The notes beneath the pieces were generated by a model that worked only from the letters and a program-made list of their open reading frames with translations, was not told where the DNA came from and ran no database searches. Of a DNA stretch of 64,000 nucleotides, positions 1-14,467 are shown in pieces. Source of the stretch: Hypomesus transpacificus (Eukaryota > Chordata > Actinopteri > Osmeriformes > Osmeridae); assembly GCF_021917145.1 (NCBI RefSeq), contig NC_061061.1, positions 4,659,390 to 4,723,389 of the forward strand. Reading direction: 5' to 3'. Positions within the stretch are counted from its first letter, which is position 1. Every line of letters starts with the position of its first letter. The translations under genes and the position numbers were made by a program.

Positions 1-905
1 ATAATATATATATATATATAATGTCTAATAAAAAATATATTTCCTGCAAAACTTGTGTGTGGTTGTGATCACGACAGAGGTTGTCATTAATCATATCTGC
101 CTTCCACATTGTGTGTAGTCGCTTATATCTTGCTCATGCTCTACTGCTGTGGATCTATGCGCTGTTCAGGGGAATCTGACCTATGCCATACATTGCATTG
201 TGCTGTCAAGTCAATCCGCAGCTTCCACCAACTAGGATGCTCAATAATCCTTTTCATGGCCTCTCATTTACTATATTACGGTAGGTTTAGTGAACCCAAA
301 ACGCGCTCCAAAGCACGCAATGTGCGATATTTCAAATTTAAGAATTAAAGTGGGTCTAGTTTTGACTACTTTCAGCTATTGAACCGTATAGACTAACAAA
401 AAAAATCACTGCCATTGGTTGTAGGCCATATTCTTTTCTTGATTCACGTCAAGATACACAGGGTTTCCAATCTGCTCGTGCGCAGTCATAATCATAGGCG
501 ATTGTAGGTTATAAAACGGGGTGCAAAGGGTAGTGACATTTTCTTTGCTTACACAAATATGCTAAAAATTTATAGTAGATTTTGACAATTAAAATGAATA
601 TTTAGAGTACAACGAATTATGATAGAATATACAACTCTGACATCACTTTAAAATAGTCAAAAATCATTCAATCGTTTTTTTTTAAATTAATTAATTGGAA
701 AATCATTTGTTTTCATCCCAACAGTAGGGGGTGCAAATTCACCCCCTGCACCTGAGGTAAAATCGCCTATGGTTATAATTCAACCCTCCCATCTTAAACT
801 CACACTCTCATCCAAGCCGGTCTTATTCGCTGACTCAGTGCCTTAAAACAGCATTATCTCCCAACTGACCAGTCCTGCAACGTTCGCTGCTAAAGAAAAA
901 AAGCC
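1..905. other. 5' flank of stmn2
   Basis: No coding sequence is recognised here. The stretch starts with an AT dinucleotide run and ends at the stmn2 start codon. A TATAAAA match lies at 510-516, inside an inverted-repeat element, and a weaker TTATAATT lies near 773-780. The second is better spaced for a short 5' leader, but no transcription start can be fixed from sequence alone. Confidence 0.5.
493..771. repeat. Short element with terminal inverted repeats
   Basis: CATAGGCGATT at 493-503 is matched by its reverse complement AATCGCCTATG at 761-771. Similarity continues inward through GGGGTGCA motifs on both sides. A perfect hairpin, AGGGGGTG with loop CAAATT and arm CACCCCCT, lies at 726-747. 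This looks like a small non-autonomous DNA element. No clear target-site duplication was found and the family was not identified. Confidence 0.45.
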
Positions 906-3777
906 ATGGCCAAAACAGCAATTGGTAAGATGATTGAATTTAAATAACAGTACCAGCAATGTACTATCGTCTCAGACACCTGCATCTATCCATGGAAACC
1001 GTTTTCTTTGACTGCACTGTTGAGGCCTGGGATCTGTACAGGACATGCAAATAATTTTTGACATGCAAATATTTTACAAACGATGCCTAGCCATTTTTGT
1101 CGGCTGTTTTGAAAAGAGAATTTGCCCTATTTTTGAGGTTTTGACGGGGATATTAGAGCAAGAGGGTATTACAGTCTCTCAGAATCGGAGTAGGCGTTGT
1201 CCGTAGGCTTGCTTATTTTTGCAAGACGATTAAGAAATATTTGATCAAATCAAATCAGATATCTTTTGTTTACATGATCGTGATTCCGTATAAAACCTTT
1301 CCGATGTTTTATGCACGATGCTGCACCTGCCACTTTGATATCAGCGGCTGATCTAGCAGCAGAATGCAGAAAGACCCCACCCAAGACGCCGGTCTGTCTT
1401 AAGCCTAACCGACCATTCAAAGAAAACTTACAAAGACTCAGGTCATTTATTTTCATTTAACGTCAACGCGACGTTTCTATGGTCAGAATGTAGATCAATT
1501 TCGTTGTATTATATTGAACGAAAGTAGGCTTAGTGTAAACTATAGGCTAAATGTACTGTTTCCACCCGTTTATTTTTCTGGATTGAAATCACCCATAGAT
1601 GATACCCTACAACTTGAACTCGGACAAAATAGTCATGACAGACCCTTATTTTGGATTATTATAGACCTAATTTTCGAACATGATCGTATGTTCGAAAACT
1701 CTGATTAAAAATATTTATCGTATTAAATCCCTAAATATGTCTCAAGTAATAAGCTGGATGCTCTGTAGTGAAATAAGACAACATTGTCTTGTCTTTGTTT
1801 CTCAGCGATAGACCTATCTCAGTAAACCTGTGGCAGATATTGATGACTCACTGCATTATACCAGATGTTGACTCACATTAGGTTCTCTCTCGGAAAACAT
1901 CCTCTTGAAACAATGTCATTTTATGATGCTATGCATGTGTTGCTAACACATCTCTTTTGTCACAAAGCTACTGACGTTTGGAGCATGGTGCATCCATGTA
2001 ATTGGTCAAAGTGGCCTCTGTAGGGAGGCAGGCTGGGTTGAGTTGTGGCATGCAGGTGTAGCAGGCCAGCGGGAAGCTGGGTGGGAGGTGGTCCAGCCCT
2101 GCAGTAAGCTAACTGTCCACACTGGCCTTTGCAGTTGTGTCTAATCAGTATTGACTGTCTGCAGTCCCCTAAGGATAGAGATATGTTGCTGGTGAAGTGA
2201 AGGGGCTGGGTAATACTTAGTGGGGATACTGTCCATGGTGGTTAGAGGTTTACTGTGGTAGTGTAATGGAGGAGGAGATTAAGGTTAAGATTTAAGACTA
2301 AGGTCTTTAGTATGAGATGTAAAAACAAGAAATTGCCAACAAACCTGAGGACCACCAGAATGTATAAAACTATGTAGCCTTCAATAAATGTTGCCTTTAC
2401 TGTCCTTCTTTACAGTTATAATTTTTTTTGAGTAGATGTACATGTATTCGTGCAGAAAATATATTCTTAATATATGAACCTTCTAGCTTTAGTTGTAGAT
2501 TTATGTGTGGGGATGGCCGTAAAACTCCATGAAGTCCCCCCCGCAATGGTATTTCCAATTCAAATAAATCATAATGAGGTGCCATAATGTGGACTGGAAT
2601 TAAACTGACGAGTGTTATGTGTTTGTATTCCCACAGCATACAAAGAGAAGATGAAGGAGTTGTCTGTCCTCTCCCTCATCTGCTCTTGCTTCTATCCAGA
2701 GTCCCAGAAGCTTGTCTGTGAATTTGAAGGTAAGACTCAGGTCAAGCTCTTTTCTCAACACAGATGCAAAGACTGCCTGTTGTCTGTTCTTTCCCATACT
2801 GTAATCTCTACCTGCAGTCATCCCAAAACTGCTTACTAATGCTGGCTTGTTTTGCAGACATGGAGGTGAAGCCTATTAACAAGCGAGCATCAGGCCAGGC
2901 CTTCGAGGTTATCCTGAAGCCTCCCTCCCCAGTGTCAGAGACGGCCCACAGCATCACCATGCCTCCCAAGAAGGACATCTCCCTGGATGACATCCAGAAG
3001 AAGCTGGAGGCTGCTGAGGACCGCCGAAGGGTACCACACTTTGCTGACCTCCAGTGGAGGATTATCCCAGAGTTGATCCTGTTTCAATAAAGTATTTGTT
3101 TAAGTGCATCTACAAAAACTGTGTGAAGACATGTGTGTCTGTGGTCATGACACTGTGTGTCATGTGGTTTTGGCTCTAGAGTATGGAGGTGGTAAGGGTT
3201 AAATAGATGGTTCCTTTCATATGGTGCCCCTGTCCCATGTGTCAGTCCCAGGAGGCCCAGGTGCTGAAAGCCTTGGCGGAGAAGAGGGAGCATGAGAGGG
3301 AGGTGCTGCTGAAGGCCATGGAGGAGAACAGCAACTTCAGCAAGATGGCAGAGGAGAAGCTCACCCAGAAGATGCTGCAGATCAAGGAGAATCGCAAGGC
3401 CCAGCTGGCAGCCATGCTGGAGCGTCTGCAGGAGAAGGTGAGATTTTGAAATGATGGACCTTTCACCAGCCACTGAGCGTCCTCAGGGTTGAGGTGTACA
3501 GCATCAGTCAAAGTCAGAAGCGGACGAGTGAAAAAACAAAAACAAAACCATGTCAGAGTTCTTCCGGTAAACTGTAGAAGAATAGCAGTGATTCATCAGT
3601 CTGTAACCTTGCAATAGCATTCAGTCACACCACTATTATGGTCACATGGAAATCCATCATGTCTTCTGCTGTGCTGTTCTGTTGTGACCTTCTCACCTAC
3701 TCTGCCTGTGTCTGCAGGAGAGACATGCAGAGGTGGTGCGCAGGAACAAGGAGCTGAGGGAAGAGCTGACAGCGTGA
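906..3777 (+). CDS. stmn2: Stathmin-2 (SCG10-like), five coding exons
   Basis: Exons are 906-924, 2637-2729, 2858-3030, 3246-3437 and 3718-3777. They join to 537 nt, or 178 residues, with GT-AG junctions throughout. Human STMN2 has 179 residues. The protein begins [20 protein letters not shown], which is the STMN2-type N-terminus. Cys22 and Cys24 are the palmitoylation pair that anchors this family to Golgi and axonal vesicle membranes. The stathmin-like domain starts at DMEV (about residue 38), followed by a long charged tubulin-binding helix from about residue 76 to the C-terminus. Family role: neuronal phosphoprotein that binds tubulin dimers and promotes microtubule turnover in growing axons. 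The RASGQ and RRRSQE serines match the known kinase sites. The first Ser-Pro site (PPSP, S61) is present, but the second is replaced by [12 protein letters not shown]3 and STMN4 have different N-termini. Whether this is the a or b teleost copy cannot be told. Confidence 0.95.
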
Positions 3778-5045
<1,268 letters not shown>

Positions 5046-7224
5046 CCCAGATTGAATATTGTGGTGTCAGTTGATGAATTAATTCTCAGACACCTTGATA
5101 CATTTTGTAACCATTCTCAACATTTGCAACAGTTAGTGCATTTCTCTGAAACACACAATGGATTACTTGCAAAAGCCTGAAACTTGCTCAAAATCCTTAG
5201 TTCATCTTTCAAAAGTAAATATTTATGTGTCCGTGTGTCATTGTTCACAAACAAGATGGTCGAAATGCTTAGGCATGTCAATGACAGTGTATTCTGTAAG
5301 TAGTTTCTAATGTAAACTATGGCTAAGATTTTGATGACAAGTGAAAATGTAAATGAACAAACATATCAATTGCAACAGAACAAAGTTACACATTACTTAT
5401 TGTATGTGGGAGATTACTTGCAATAGATTTGATGAATTAACATTTATGCTTTTGCTGTTTGTCCTGTAATTTGTTGACAGACCATGCCATTGCAATACAG
5501 AAAAACTATTTTACAGCATTGCATAGCACAAAGGGAAAACATTAAAAACTTTGTAGAAATGTAAACATGGAAGTGCTGTATGGTGAATTACAATTACGGA
5601 TGACAACTGTTTCAACCATTTTGCAAGTAATACTGTAACTTATACAATGAACTAAAATGAGATGTATTAGGGGAAAATACTTTTCCAGAGAGAACCAGTA
5701 TGATACATTTAAAACAACATGAAATAGTAAGTGACAATGTAGGAAATAGCAGACAATTGTACATAATCCTTTGCATGAATGTACCAAATAACTGACAATT
5801 TGTTCAAATAATTAGAAATAGTTTTTATGATGTCCACAAGTGACAAGATGATGTGAGGCTTGAATTAATATTTTACAGAATTTCAGTTGTGATCCAAGAA
5901 ATGTACCAAAGCAACCGTGAAAAACTGTAATATATCCACCATCTTTTTAGTTTCCCTTGATGTTATGTTAGTTATGTTTATGCCTCCTTTTGGGGCGGGT
6001 GGTAGGAACAACTGTAGTACTGCATTCTGTCCAACAGAGGACAGCAAGAGATTCCTCTTTTGTCTCCAAAAAGAGAGAGGTGGTTTACAAAGTCTATCTG
6101 AGATCAACAGCCAGACGTTTGGGTCTAGACTAAGGAAAGACTTTGATCAAACAATTAATCCTTCTTGGTCCTCAACCTCAACATGAACTGTAGCCTTTTG
6201 AATGACCCAAAAGGTATGTGTTAGATAAGAACTACTATTGAATTCTAGAACAGATCATTTTGATAGAATGCAGTAACCTTTAAAAAAGATTGCCATTATA
6301 CAGTGATGTACTGGCACAGCTGTCTCTCAATGCAATGTGTCCAGTTACCTCATTTCCTTTCATCTGTGTATCCTGTTCTCACTATTGTCTAGACCTGCAC
6401 ATATTAGAGAGGTCAAGGGGGAATTGTAGAGGATTTCCCCTGGTCACAAATGACTTCCTGGGTATTCATGGGGGCAACAATACTTCAAGATTTGGTTTCT
6501 TACCTGGTATATAGTTAAGAGGTTTCCACCCATTCCGGTCCGAAAAATACCCAAGACGGGGAAAATCTAAGTGTACACACGATAACCCAGAGTTATATTG
6601 ATTTACTGTCTTGTTTACTGTAAAACTCAATTTTATTGGTACAAAAACATGACAGCTGATGGTTATTCAAATGCAAAGTGATAGTTAGTCAAATGTAGTT
6701 TTAAACAGTGATGATGCCGGTTTAATAATGATATGTTCTTCTGATACAACTAAATCAATACCACATTTAGTTAATGAGTAACACTACATTATGTTACAAT
6801 GCAGAGGTCTTTATTCAGCACCACAGTAGAACAGAGTAAACTTCTCTTACCAACAAATAAACAATACCTGCCACTTCCTGTGCACTTTGACAGCCAATCC
6901 ATTCATGATAGTTTAACATATAAAACAACCTTGGAGGTAAAACATTAGAATTTATGTTACACATTATCATAAAAGAGAACAGAAAACAAATCTGTCTCCC
7001 TTCCTTCATACAGAAGTGTTGAAAGTAGGATGATTTAGAAAGTCCACAGAAAACAATGATTCTGAGTCCTCATCCCCTTCCCACCCCAAATAAAATAAAA
7101 TAAGTCTCTGTTATTTCCCTACAGATTTCCTTTATTACCAGAAGACCGGATAAGACAGGTAGTTCTGCCTGTTGTATGGTGGGCAGCACAGCTCAGCTGT
7201 TGCTCTCAGTCCTGTGAAGGGAGT
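5046..7224. other. stmn2-hey1 intergenic region or extended 3' UTRs
   Basis: AT-rich DNA with no recognisable gene or transposon. The two flanking genes converge here, so part may be the hey1 3' UTR. AATAAA on the minus strand (TTTATT) occurs at 7130-7135 and 6811-6816. Short open frames show no family resemblance. Confidence 0.5.
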
Positions 7225-8931
7225 TCAGAAGGCCCCTATCTCTGTCCCCCACGGTCTGTAGGGCTTACTGAGGCTGGGGGAGGGGCCCACGGGGCTGTGG
7301 GCTGTTGCGGAGACCAAAGGAAAGGCGCTGAAGGAGAGAGGGAAGGCAGACAGGGAGGTGAGGGACGAGAGGAGGGGTGGGGAGAGCTTGGTGGCAGACA
7401 CAGACAGCCCCAGGGGCAAAGTACCATTGGGGGGCACCCTGAGGGGATCTGTGGGGGACATGACATTAAGTCTGGGGGGCACAGATGCTTCAGTGGAAGA
7501 GGAGGATGACGAGGAGGAGGGAGGGCTGCTGGCACTCCGGGGTGTGGCTGTCCGGCCTTGGGGGTGATGCAGGAGTAGAGGGTGTGCCAGGTGGGTTGGG
7601 GGTGTCCCAAAAGCTGAGCCCCAGGCTAAATGTCCTGTGAGCCCAGAGTGAACCTCTCTCTGAGAAGCGTAGTTGTTGAGGTGGGATACCAGGCGAACAC
7701 GCAGAGGGTCAGCGCTGTCCCGCCCCTCAATGATGCTCAGGTAACGAGCCGTCTCCGCCAGACACTCCCTGAAGCCTAGACTGCGGTAGTCCTTGGCCAA
7801 AGCATGAGCCTCAAAGTAACCTGTTGAGAGACCATTTCAGAGTCAGAGAAACATCCAGAACTCACAGCTCATTGTAGCACATACACTCGATGGAGTGGTA
7901 GACTGGTAGACATGTCTTACATACATACAATACAACATTGCATGTGTTGATCTTTATGAAATAAAAGTGCAACAAAATGTATTATTCATGTTACCATAAC
8001 TACAATCTGAGAAAGGACAGGTTAGTATAGCTATAGTCTCACCTTTACCACCAGCTGCATGCAGCATCTTCAGATGATCTACTGTCATCTGCAAAACCTC
8101 TGCCTTTTCAAGTTTAGCAGAACCCTGTAACAGGAATTATCAAGTCACTTTGATCATTACCACAAAATGTACACACAAAGAGAAAAATAAGTTTCTTTCT
8201 ACAAGAATCACAAGGCAATGGCTTGAAGAAGAATTCCACCATGTAGCTGCATACCTGCTTTTCAAAGGCACTTGGAACGAGTCTTCTCAGTTCGGACAGA
8301 CTGTTGTTGATTCGATCACGACGTCTTTTCTCAATAATCTACACATAAAAGAAAGCATAACATCACGCTGTGGTCGACAGTGTAGTGTAAGAGAACAGCC
8401 GCTTCATGACATCCATGCGTAATTACGCATGGCACGATAAATGGATGACTCACTCCTCTGCGCCGTTTTCTGGCTTGAACTTGAGTTGTTGTAGGAGGCG
8501 ACATGGAGTCGAGGGGAGAGTCCAGGTGTCTGGAATAAATATAAGATAACAAATTAATTGTAACTTTACAGACAATTAAATAATGATATTACGATCATTG
8601 GTAATGATAGATCCTTACTTAAGTGTCACGTTGTGGTGTAAAGTGTCCAAATATTGTTAAACACATGTTAAACGTATTCTACTACGAATTTCATAGTTCA
8701 TTATTTTAGAAAGGGCTATCGTTAGCGCATTTCACAATAACACAACGCATAACGTGCACATTTAGCATATTAACATACAAATTCTGTTTTTCCGATGCGA
8801 TCATGGAATTACAACAAACTGCAAGAAAGTAATGACTGAATTTACCCATTTTCGTCAGCACTGTCTTTCTCCACTTCAATATTGTCATCCAGTTCGCTGT
8901 CGGACGAACTGTAATTATGATTTCTTTTCAT
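7225..8931 (-). CDS. hey1: Hairy/enhancer-of-split related YRPW protein 1 (HEY1)
   Basis: Coding exons in transcript order are 8931-8846, 8529-8454, 8338-8255, 8124-8043 and 7820-7225. They join to 924 nt, or 307 residues; human HEY1 has 304. It begins [20 protein letters not shown]. The basic region [20 protein letters not shown] starts near residue 49. The helix-loop-helix follows to about residue 106, then the Orange domain from [12 protein letters not shown] (about 110-145). The C-terminus is YRPW followed by GTEIGAF. The Ile in that tail matches HEY1; HEY2 has Val. Family role: nuclear transcriptional repressor induced by Notch/RBPJ, binding E-box-type sites as a dimer, with roles in vascular and heart patterning and somitogenesis. 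A Ser run of eight lies near residues 209-216. The gene is convergent with stmn2, as in human 8q21. Confidence 0.96.
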
Positions 8932-9130
8932 TTTGCTTCCAGACAATGTTGAGAAAAGTCCTTTAATGTGAGCTCAGTGTGCACTGTCAGCGGTGGGTCT
9001 GCGCAACAGTTTAAACGTCAAGCCTTGTTCCCATGGTATTATTTTCACACGGAGTAAAAGAGGGGCGGGAATTGGGCGGGCATCTAAATCACTGAGCCTA
9101 TTACAATCAAGCTGACACTTGACTGACATG
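8932..9130 (-). promoter_or_regulatory. Probable hey1 promoter
   Basis: This is the 200 bp upstream of the hey1 ATG. The minus strand has CATGGGAA (9028-9035) and CGTGTGAA (9044-9051), each one base from the RBPJ/Su(H) consensus YGTGGGAA. GC-box-like GGGCGGG sits near 9062-9080. HEY1 is a known direct Notch target, so RBPJ sites are expected, but these are variants and their use is inference. Confidence 0.35.
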
Positions 9131-12100
9131 TTTGGACGTTTTTAGACGATGGATGTCCCAAAGTGGTGTATGGGCCTCTATTCCTCCATGACCCATTGAA
9201 ATTTAATTGCTCAATTTAAAACTTTAAGGTAAAATCCTTTTTGTAGATCAGATTACACTTACATAACAGGCAGCAAGAATGGGAAAAGATGCATCATGCC
9301 AGAGAATAAAGGTCATCTCTGTACTGTGTGTGTGTGTCCATGCCTTGGGCCTGAGGGCAGCAGGTTACTGACATCAGAGGCTGAACACAAAACCCCTACT
9401 AGCCTGAGGTCCTTCTCTCCAGGCAGCCTCTCAGATCAGCAGACAACAACAGCACATGGAGCCCTCTTATTCAGCTGTGTGAAGTTGGGGGGGGGGGGAG
9501 GGCACACATGGCCTTTCACCAGTGTGTGGCTCTTTGTCAGCTGTGTGGTTCAACAACAGCATTGATCAGCCTGGGGCCCCAGTTTACATTAGTGTTGCCA
9601 GGCAGCACTAGGAAACCCCCTCCATGGGCGACAGTCGGGTTAACTGCCAGGCTCAGGGACACCTTCCCCGAGAGGCCCTCATCCACTGGAGAGGGGTAAT
9701 AGCACACATTCCTCCTTGACAATCTAAATGTTTCGGAATCAGATGTTTGGGTGAAAAGTCCTGGCTGGAGGAATGAAATGTCCATTGACATTTGAGGTTG
9801 GATTATTGTGATAATCCAAACACATAACGAGGGGTGGTCTGCTAAGGCTGTGATCATTATGACCTCGGTGAGCAAGGGTCATAGGTCAGACTATATAAAA
9901 CATGGGAACGCTCACTGTTTGTATTCTACTGTGTAACTAATCCCTTATGGGTGGAAGCAGGCACAGAGGAGCAACCTGAGGCCTAGAAGAGAGAGAGAGG
10001 GAGGTAGAGAGGGAGAGACACGGATGACGAGAGAGAGAAAAGAGAGAGAGACTTCTAGAACGACCTACCCTAATGATTATCCATTCCTACAACTAATATA
10101 GTTCTGATAATCTTCTGCCTTTCGTCTTTAATACAAACGTCAAGTCTGGGACCTGTCTATCTCTCTGTCTGATCATTCCTGTCATAGCATGAAGGAAAGG
10201 AGACGTCTGGTAATGCAATCAGTGAAAGTATGCCCCTCTCCAGCCTTTCTTCCCGGCTCCTTGTGGAGAGCAGCTGTTGCTCTGTGCTGTCCATCAGGTC
10301 AGTTGTTAACTTATTGCACTCCAAGACAAAGTGAGGATGAGAGCTTGACTCAAGGAAACAACTGTAGGCCAGTGTCAGGAGACTGTCAGTAGTGAGACAG
10401 AAAACATACAGGCCTCATTCGGTTGGCCGATGCAGAGTCAGCATTGTAAAAGCCTTACACCCCCCCCACACACACACACACACCCACACAAACACACACT
10501 TATTGACATAAGCACACACACAAGAACAAACTAAGACCTGAACGCATGCATCCAATACCTGCATTTCCACACTCAGTCTCCATTTGTTCGATTTATAGAC
10601 CCTGACATGTGTGTAATCCAGTGCTGAAACACACCCAAAGCCCTGCATGCTCCTTGGACAGTAGCTAATGCAGGAATGCTGTCGGACTCCGTTTCCCAGA
10701 AATCCTGGGTCAGGACAAAATCCAGAGACAGATACTCAGTTACATCAATGAGAGCCCTTTTCTCGACCTTTACCCCCCTCTTAGACATGGTCTCAGACTG
10801 ACTTGCTGATGGGTGTCAGCATCAGTGAACTTTGGATGGAGTCACTGTTGTTCATGGTAGTACTAAGCTGACCAGACTCTAAAGTGGCAATGCCTCCTGA
10901 GGATACTCATGGGGTCCCCGTCAACTCCCCCACCTCCCCGGTCAACACAAAACAATAATTCTCACCTGTTGCACAAGCGCCTGCTCCTTCAATCTTTTTA
11001 TGCTCATTTATCATGCTCCTGATAAAATAAAAATCACGTTTAAAATATTTGCTTACACTACAGATTTGGCCTATTTTTGCTTGATAAAGTATTCTCAATG
11101 AAGTAATAGGGATTATTTATTCCCTAGGGAACTACAACTGATGTTATTCCAAAGGAACCTAACTAGCTTGTTGACCATCGGGCCAACACACTCTTCGTCC
11201 CCCAGAACCAGGACACTGTCAGGAAGCTAAGAGGTATAAGCAAGCATTTGTTTGAAACTGGCGTGTGCCCAGCTGCCTTCCTCAATCTTCCCTCAGGTTT
11301 CCCTTGGTGACTGTATGTGTGTTTGTGGTGTAAATGTGTTTCTACGTGTGTGTGTTGGTGTGTATGAGTGTGTGTGTGTGTGGGGGCTGTTGAGCGAGCG
11401 TAGGCGTGCATTTGCATGTGTTTATGTGCGTGTGAGGGAGAGTGTGTGTTTTAGGAGTGAGAGAGTGTGTGTGTGTGTTTAGGAGGTGCTGTTTCCCACA
11501 GCCCTGATCTAATTCCGTGGTAACTCAATCTCCGTGTGAGCGGTTCCCGGCGAGTGTTCTCCCACCCGTCGACAGCCTCTCTCTGGCTGGCTGAGTGTGT
11601 CCGACAGAGGCCGGCTCAGTCTTGCAGGACCCCCCCACCTCCCCTCACACCCCTCTCAGCAGGATTGATTTACTATGTCAACCGTTGGGGCTGTCGGCAG
11701 CAGCGACGCTCACAGGCCTCCATGCATCCTGTGTGCACACCACCCCGACATCTTATACCTGTCATTCAACAACTGCACCATGATGGAGGGAGGGGGTGTG
11801 CGTGTGTGCATGAATGTGAGGTTGCGTGTGTGTGTTTGTGGCATGTGTAGATTATGAGCTGTGGAGACACGTGTGTGAGAGCTCATGTCTGACCTGGAGA
11901 CATATGGAGATTTCATTGGGGGCTCTGTATTTTACAACTGAGTGTCTGGTTTTTGGATGGGTGGAGATTTGTATTTCCAACACCAACTGCCCGAGGTGTG
12001 ATATCATCATGGCCCCAGCCCTGGTTAACACCACAGGAATCAAAAATCATAGAGGAGATCCTTCTCTCCACTCCCCCCCCCCCCCCCCCCCACCCCCCAT

Positions 12101-14413
12101 GACAAATTCTATGAACAGTGCCATCCATAGAGCTACTGAATGACCGGCGACGGGTTACCGAGGGAAACGTGTCCCACACCGCCTCCATTCAACAATGTTA
12201 TCCTGAGGGCTCCAGCTTCCTGCCTGTCCCCCCACAAGTTCCAGTCAGCACCCAGGCTCTCAGTGTGGCAGGAGGCAGGGACCAGGCCAGGCCTAAGGCC
12301 CCATTCCCACCATTCAGCCCCAGCACACCTCATTCCTCACCTTCCTGCCTTTGTTGGCACCCATTCACGAGGTGATGTTTGGATAGGTGAAGCAAGGGGA
12401 GGATGTGCCTACTTCCTTGTTGCTTTGTTTAGTTTTTAGGTTTGTTTTTTATTTATTTATTTGAGGATGAATTCCTACCGATACAAGGATCTCACAAGTG
12501 TCTGGGGTGTTTTTAAGTCCTGAGGGAATGAAGGGGGCTCAGAGACTGAAATGAGGGTGAGAGGCAACCAGAAAGTATTCATTCTTTGAGCAGCAGAATA
12601 TAAGGCTTAGCTTTGACAAGGAAATTTCTCTTGATTGTTGAACCTTGAAGGGAAATCTGTGTGATCTAGCTGAGTTTGGATGAGTAAAATCCTAACACCC
12701 TTTCCAACTTCACACACATTCTGGAGCAATACATGTCGAGGTGCATTCTTCAAAGTGTCTGCTAATATGTTACTTCTTCTTCCCATCCAACTTATATAAT
12801 GTCACAATGGTAAGTGGAAGGGTGGAGGGATGGGTGAAAGAAGGGGTGGAGAAGGTGGGTGAGAGGAGGGGTGGAGCGGGTGATTGAGAGGTGGAGGGGT
12901 GGGTGAGAGGAGGGGTGGGGGCACAAAAAAGCCCACGGGGAGGCGGCACGTGACGACCGTGGCAGGGAAGTGAGGACCAAAGAGCAAACAGCTTTAGAGG
13001 CCACACAGACCTGACCCAGATACAGGAAGAAGAAAAAACATGTTTGCATAACAATAGGAAAGTAGAGAAAACAAGAGTGTTAGTGAAACTCTGTGGTTAA
13101 GATCAAACAAGAGGCTGAAGGGCAACAGGGGGAGACTGTATGACGAGTGGCGTTTCTGACCCTCAGAAGGAATTAGATACATTTAGACAAAAGATTGATG
13201 CATTGTCTGCTCTCTGATATCCTCTGGGCTGGCTTAGAGACTGCAGATAGATAATAGTTCAGATTTATTTTGCACTCCACATCAATAAGCAAGTTTTAAG
13301 GGAGAGAAAACAGGGACCTAGGTTTTTTTTTACTGTTGCCAAATGATGCTTCTTGGCTAACAATCTGAGGATTTAACTGGCATCAAATTACAACACTTTA
13401 AATGACAAAAAAAGTTGAAAAGGGGCAGTTTATGGAGTGTCACAAGTTTATCACAAAAAACTCTTCTTTTTCTGTGAGCCGGCTCCTTTCCCAGCGGACG
13501 CTCAGTGCCAGCTGTCTTTGCTGCTGTAAAGTCCTGCTTTCCCAAGCTCCGACCTGTGGGAAAATCTGTTGTGGCCAGTAATTGATTCCGCCCTGCCAGC
13601 CCCATTACTCTCCACTGCAGTCAAATTGCCAGTGATCTGCAGAGAGCCTGTTAGCTCAGTCTCTTACTTTCTTTCTCTCTCTTTTTCTACCCCCTCTCTT
13701 TCAGACACACTCACAAACTATTTGTTCTCTCTTCTGCTCTTCAGCTCCCGCACCCCTATTTATCCCTCTGCTGAGAGGTCCCTGTTTACAAACGCTGACA
13801 CAACCCATACTCAAAGCATTCACATACACACACACACACACACACACATAAGTACTGATGGCACACACACACACGTGAACTAACCACTGGCGCGAACACA
13901 CACACATCGGTGCTATTAACAATACCATAGTTCAGACAAGGGACAAGATTCTATTAAAAACACTGACAATCCAACAATTTTTTTGGGGGGTGTTAGACAC
14001 CTCTGACCGGCTTTCTCCATTAACTGCTGCTGGGCGAATTGAGGATGATTTCATCTGACATGAAGGGTAAAAGTGGAGAGGCCTGTTTGCACGAGTCTTG
14101 TCATGGCCATTCATCCATTCTGTCATCGCCTTCAATTGGATAATCACACACGAGCCCCCTACTCTGCCCCAAAAAATGAAATATTAACTGCATTCATCTG
14201 CTGAGAGGGCATGCTTGCTTGTCACAGCCTAACACTTACCACATGTCTAAATAAAGGTAAGTGCTCCCTCCCTCCAATTAAGCCACAATTAGGGGTTCCG
14301 TTCTGTGCCTTTGCATCTGTGTTGCACACTCAGCCTTAGTCTGTCTACACGGCAAGTGGCTGGCGTGGGGGGCTGAGAGTTTAGCTGGCTTTGGAAGGGG
14401 GTGAGGTGAGGGT

Positions 14414-14467
<54 letters not shown>

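Noticed and set aside
925-2636. stmn2 intron 1 as a site of a TDP-43-type cryptic exon
   Set aside because: No GT-repeat cluster or clear cryptic exon with polyadenylation signal was seen. The mammalian feature is not evidently present.
6814-6824. TTCAGCACCAC resembling the left half of an RE1/NRSE site near stmn2
   Set aside because: The right half of the consensus is absent and the site lies 3 kb downstream of the gene. A half match of this length is not convincing.
7236-7610. Long Pro-rich frame overlapping the hey1 last exon
   Set aside because: It is an alternative frame of the GC-rich hey1 coding exon. The HEY1 frame continues cleanly from upstream exons and has the YRPW end.
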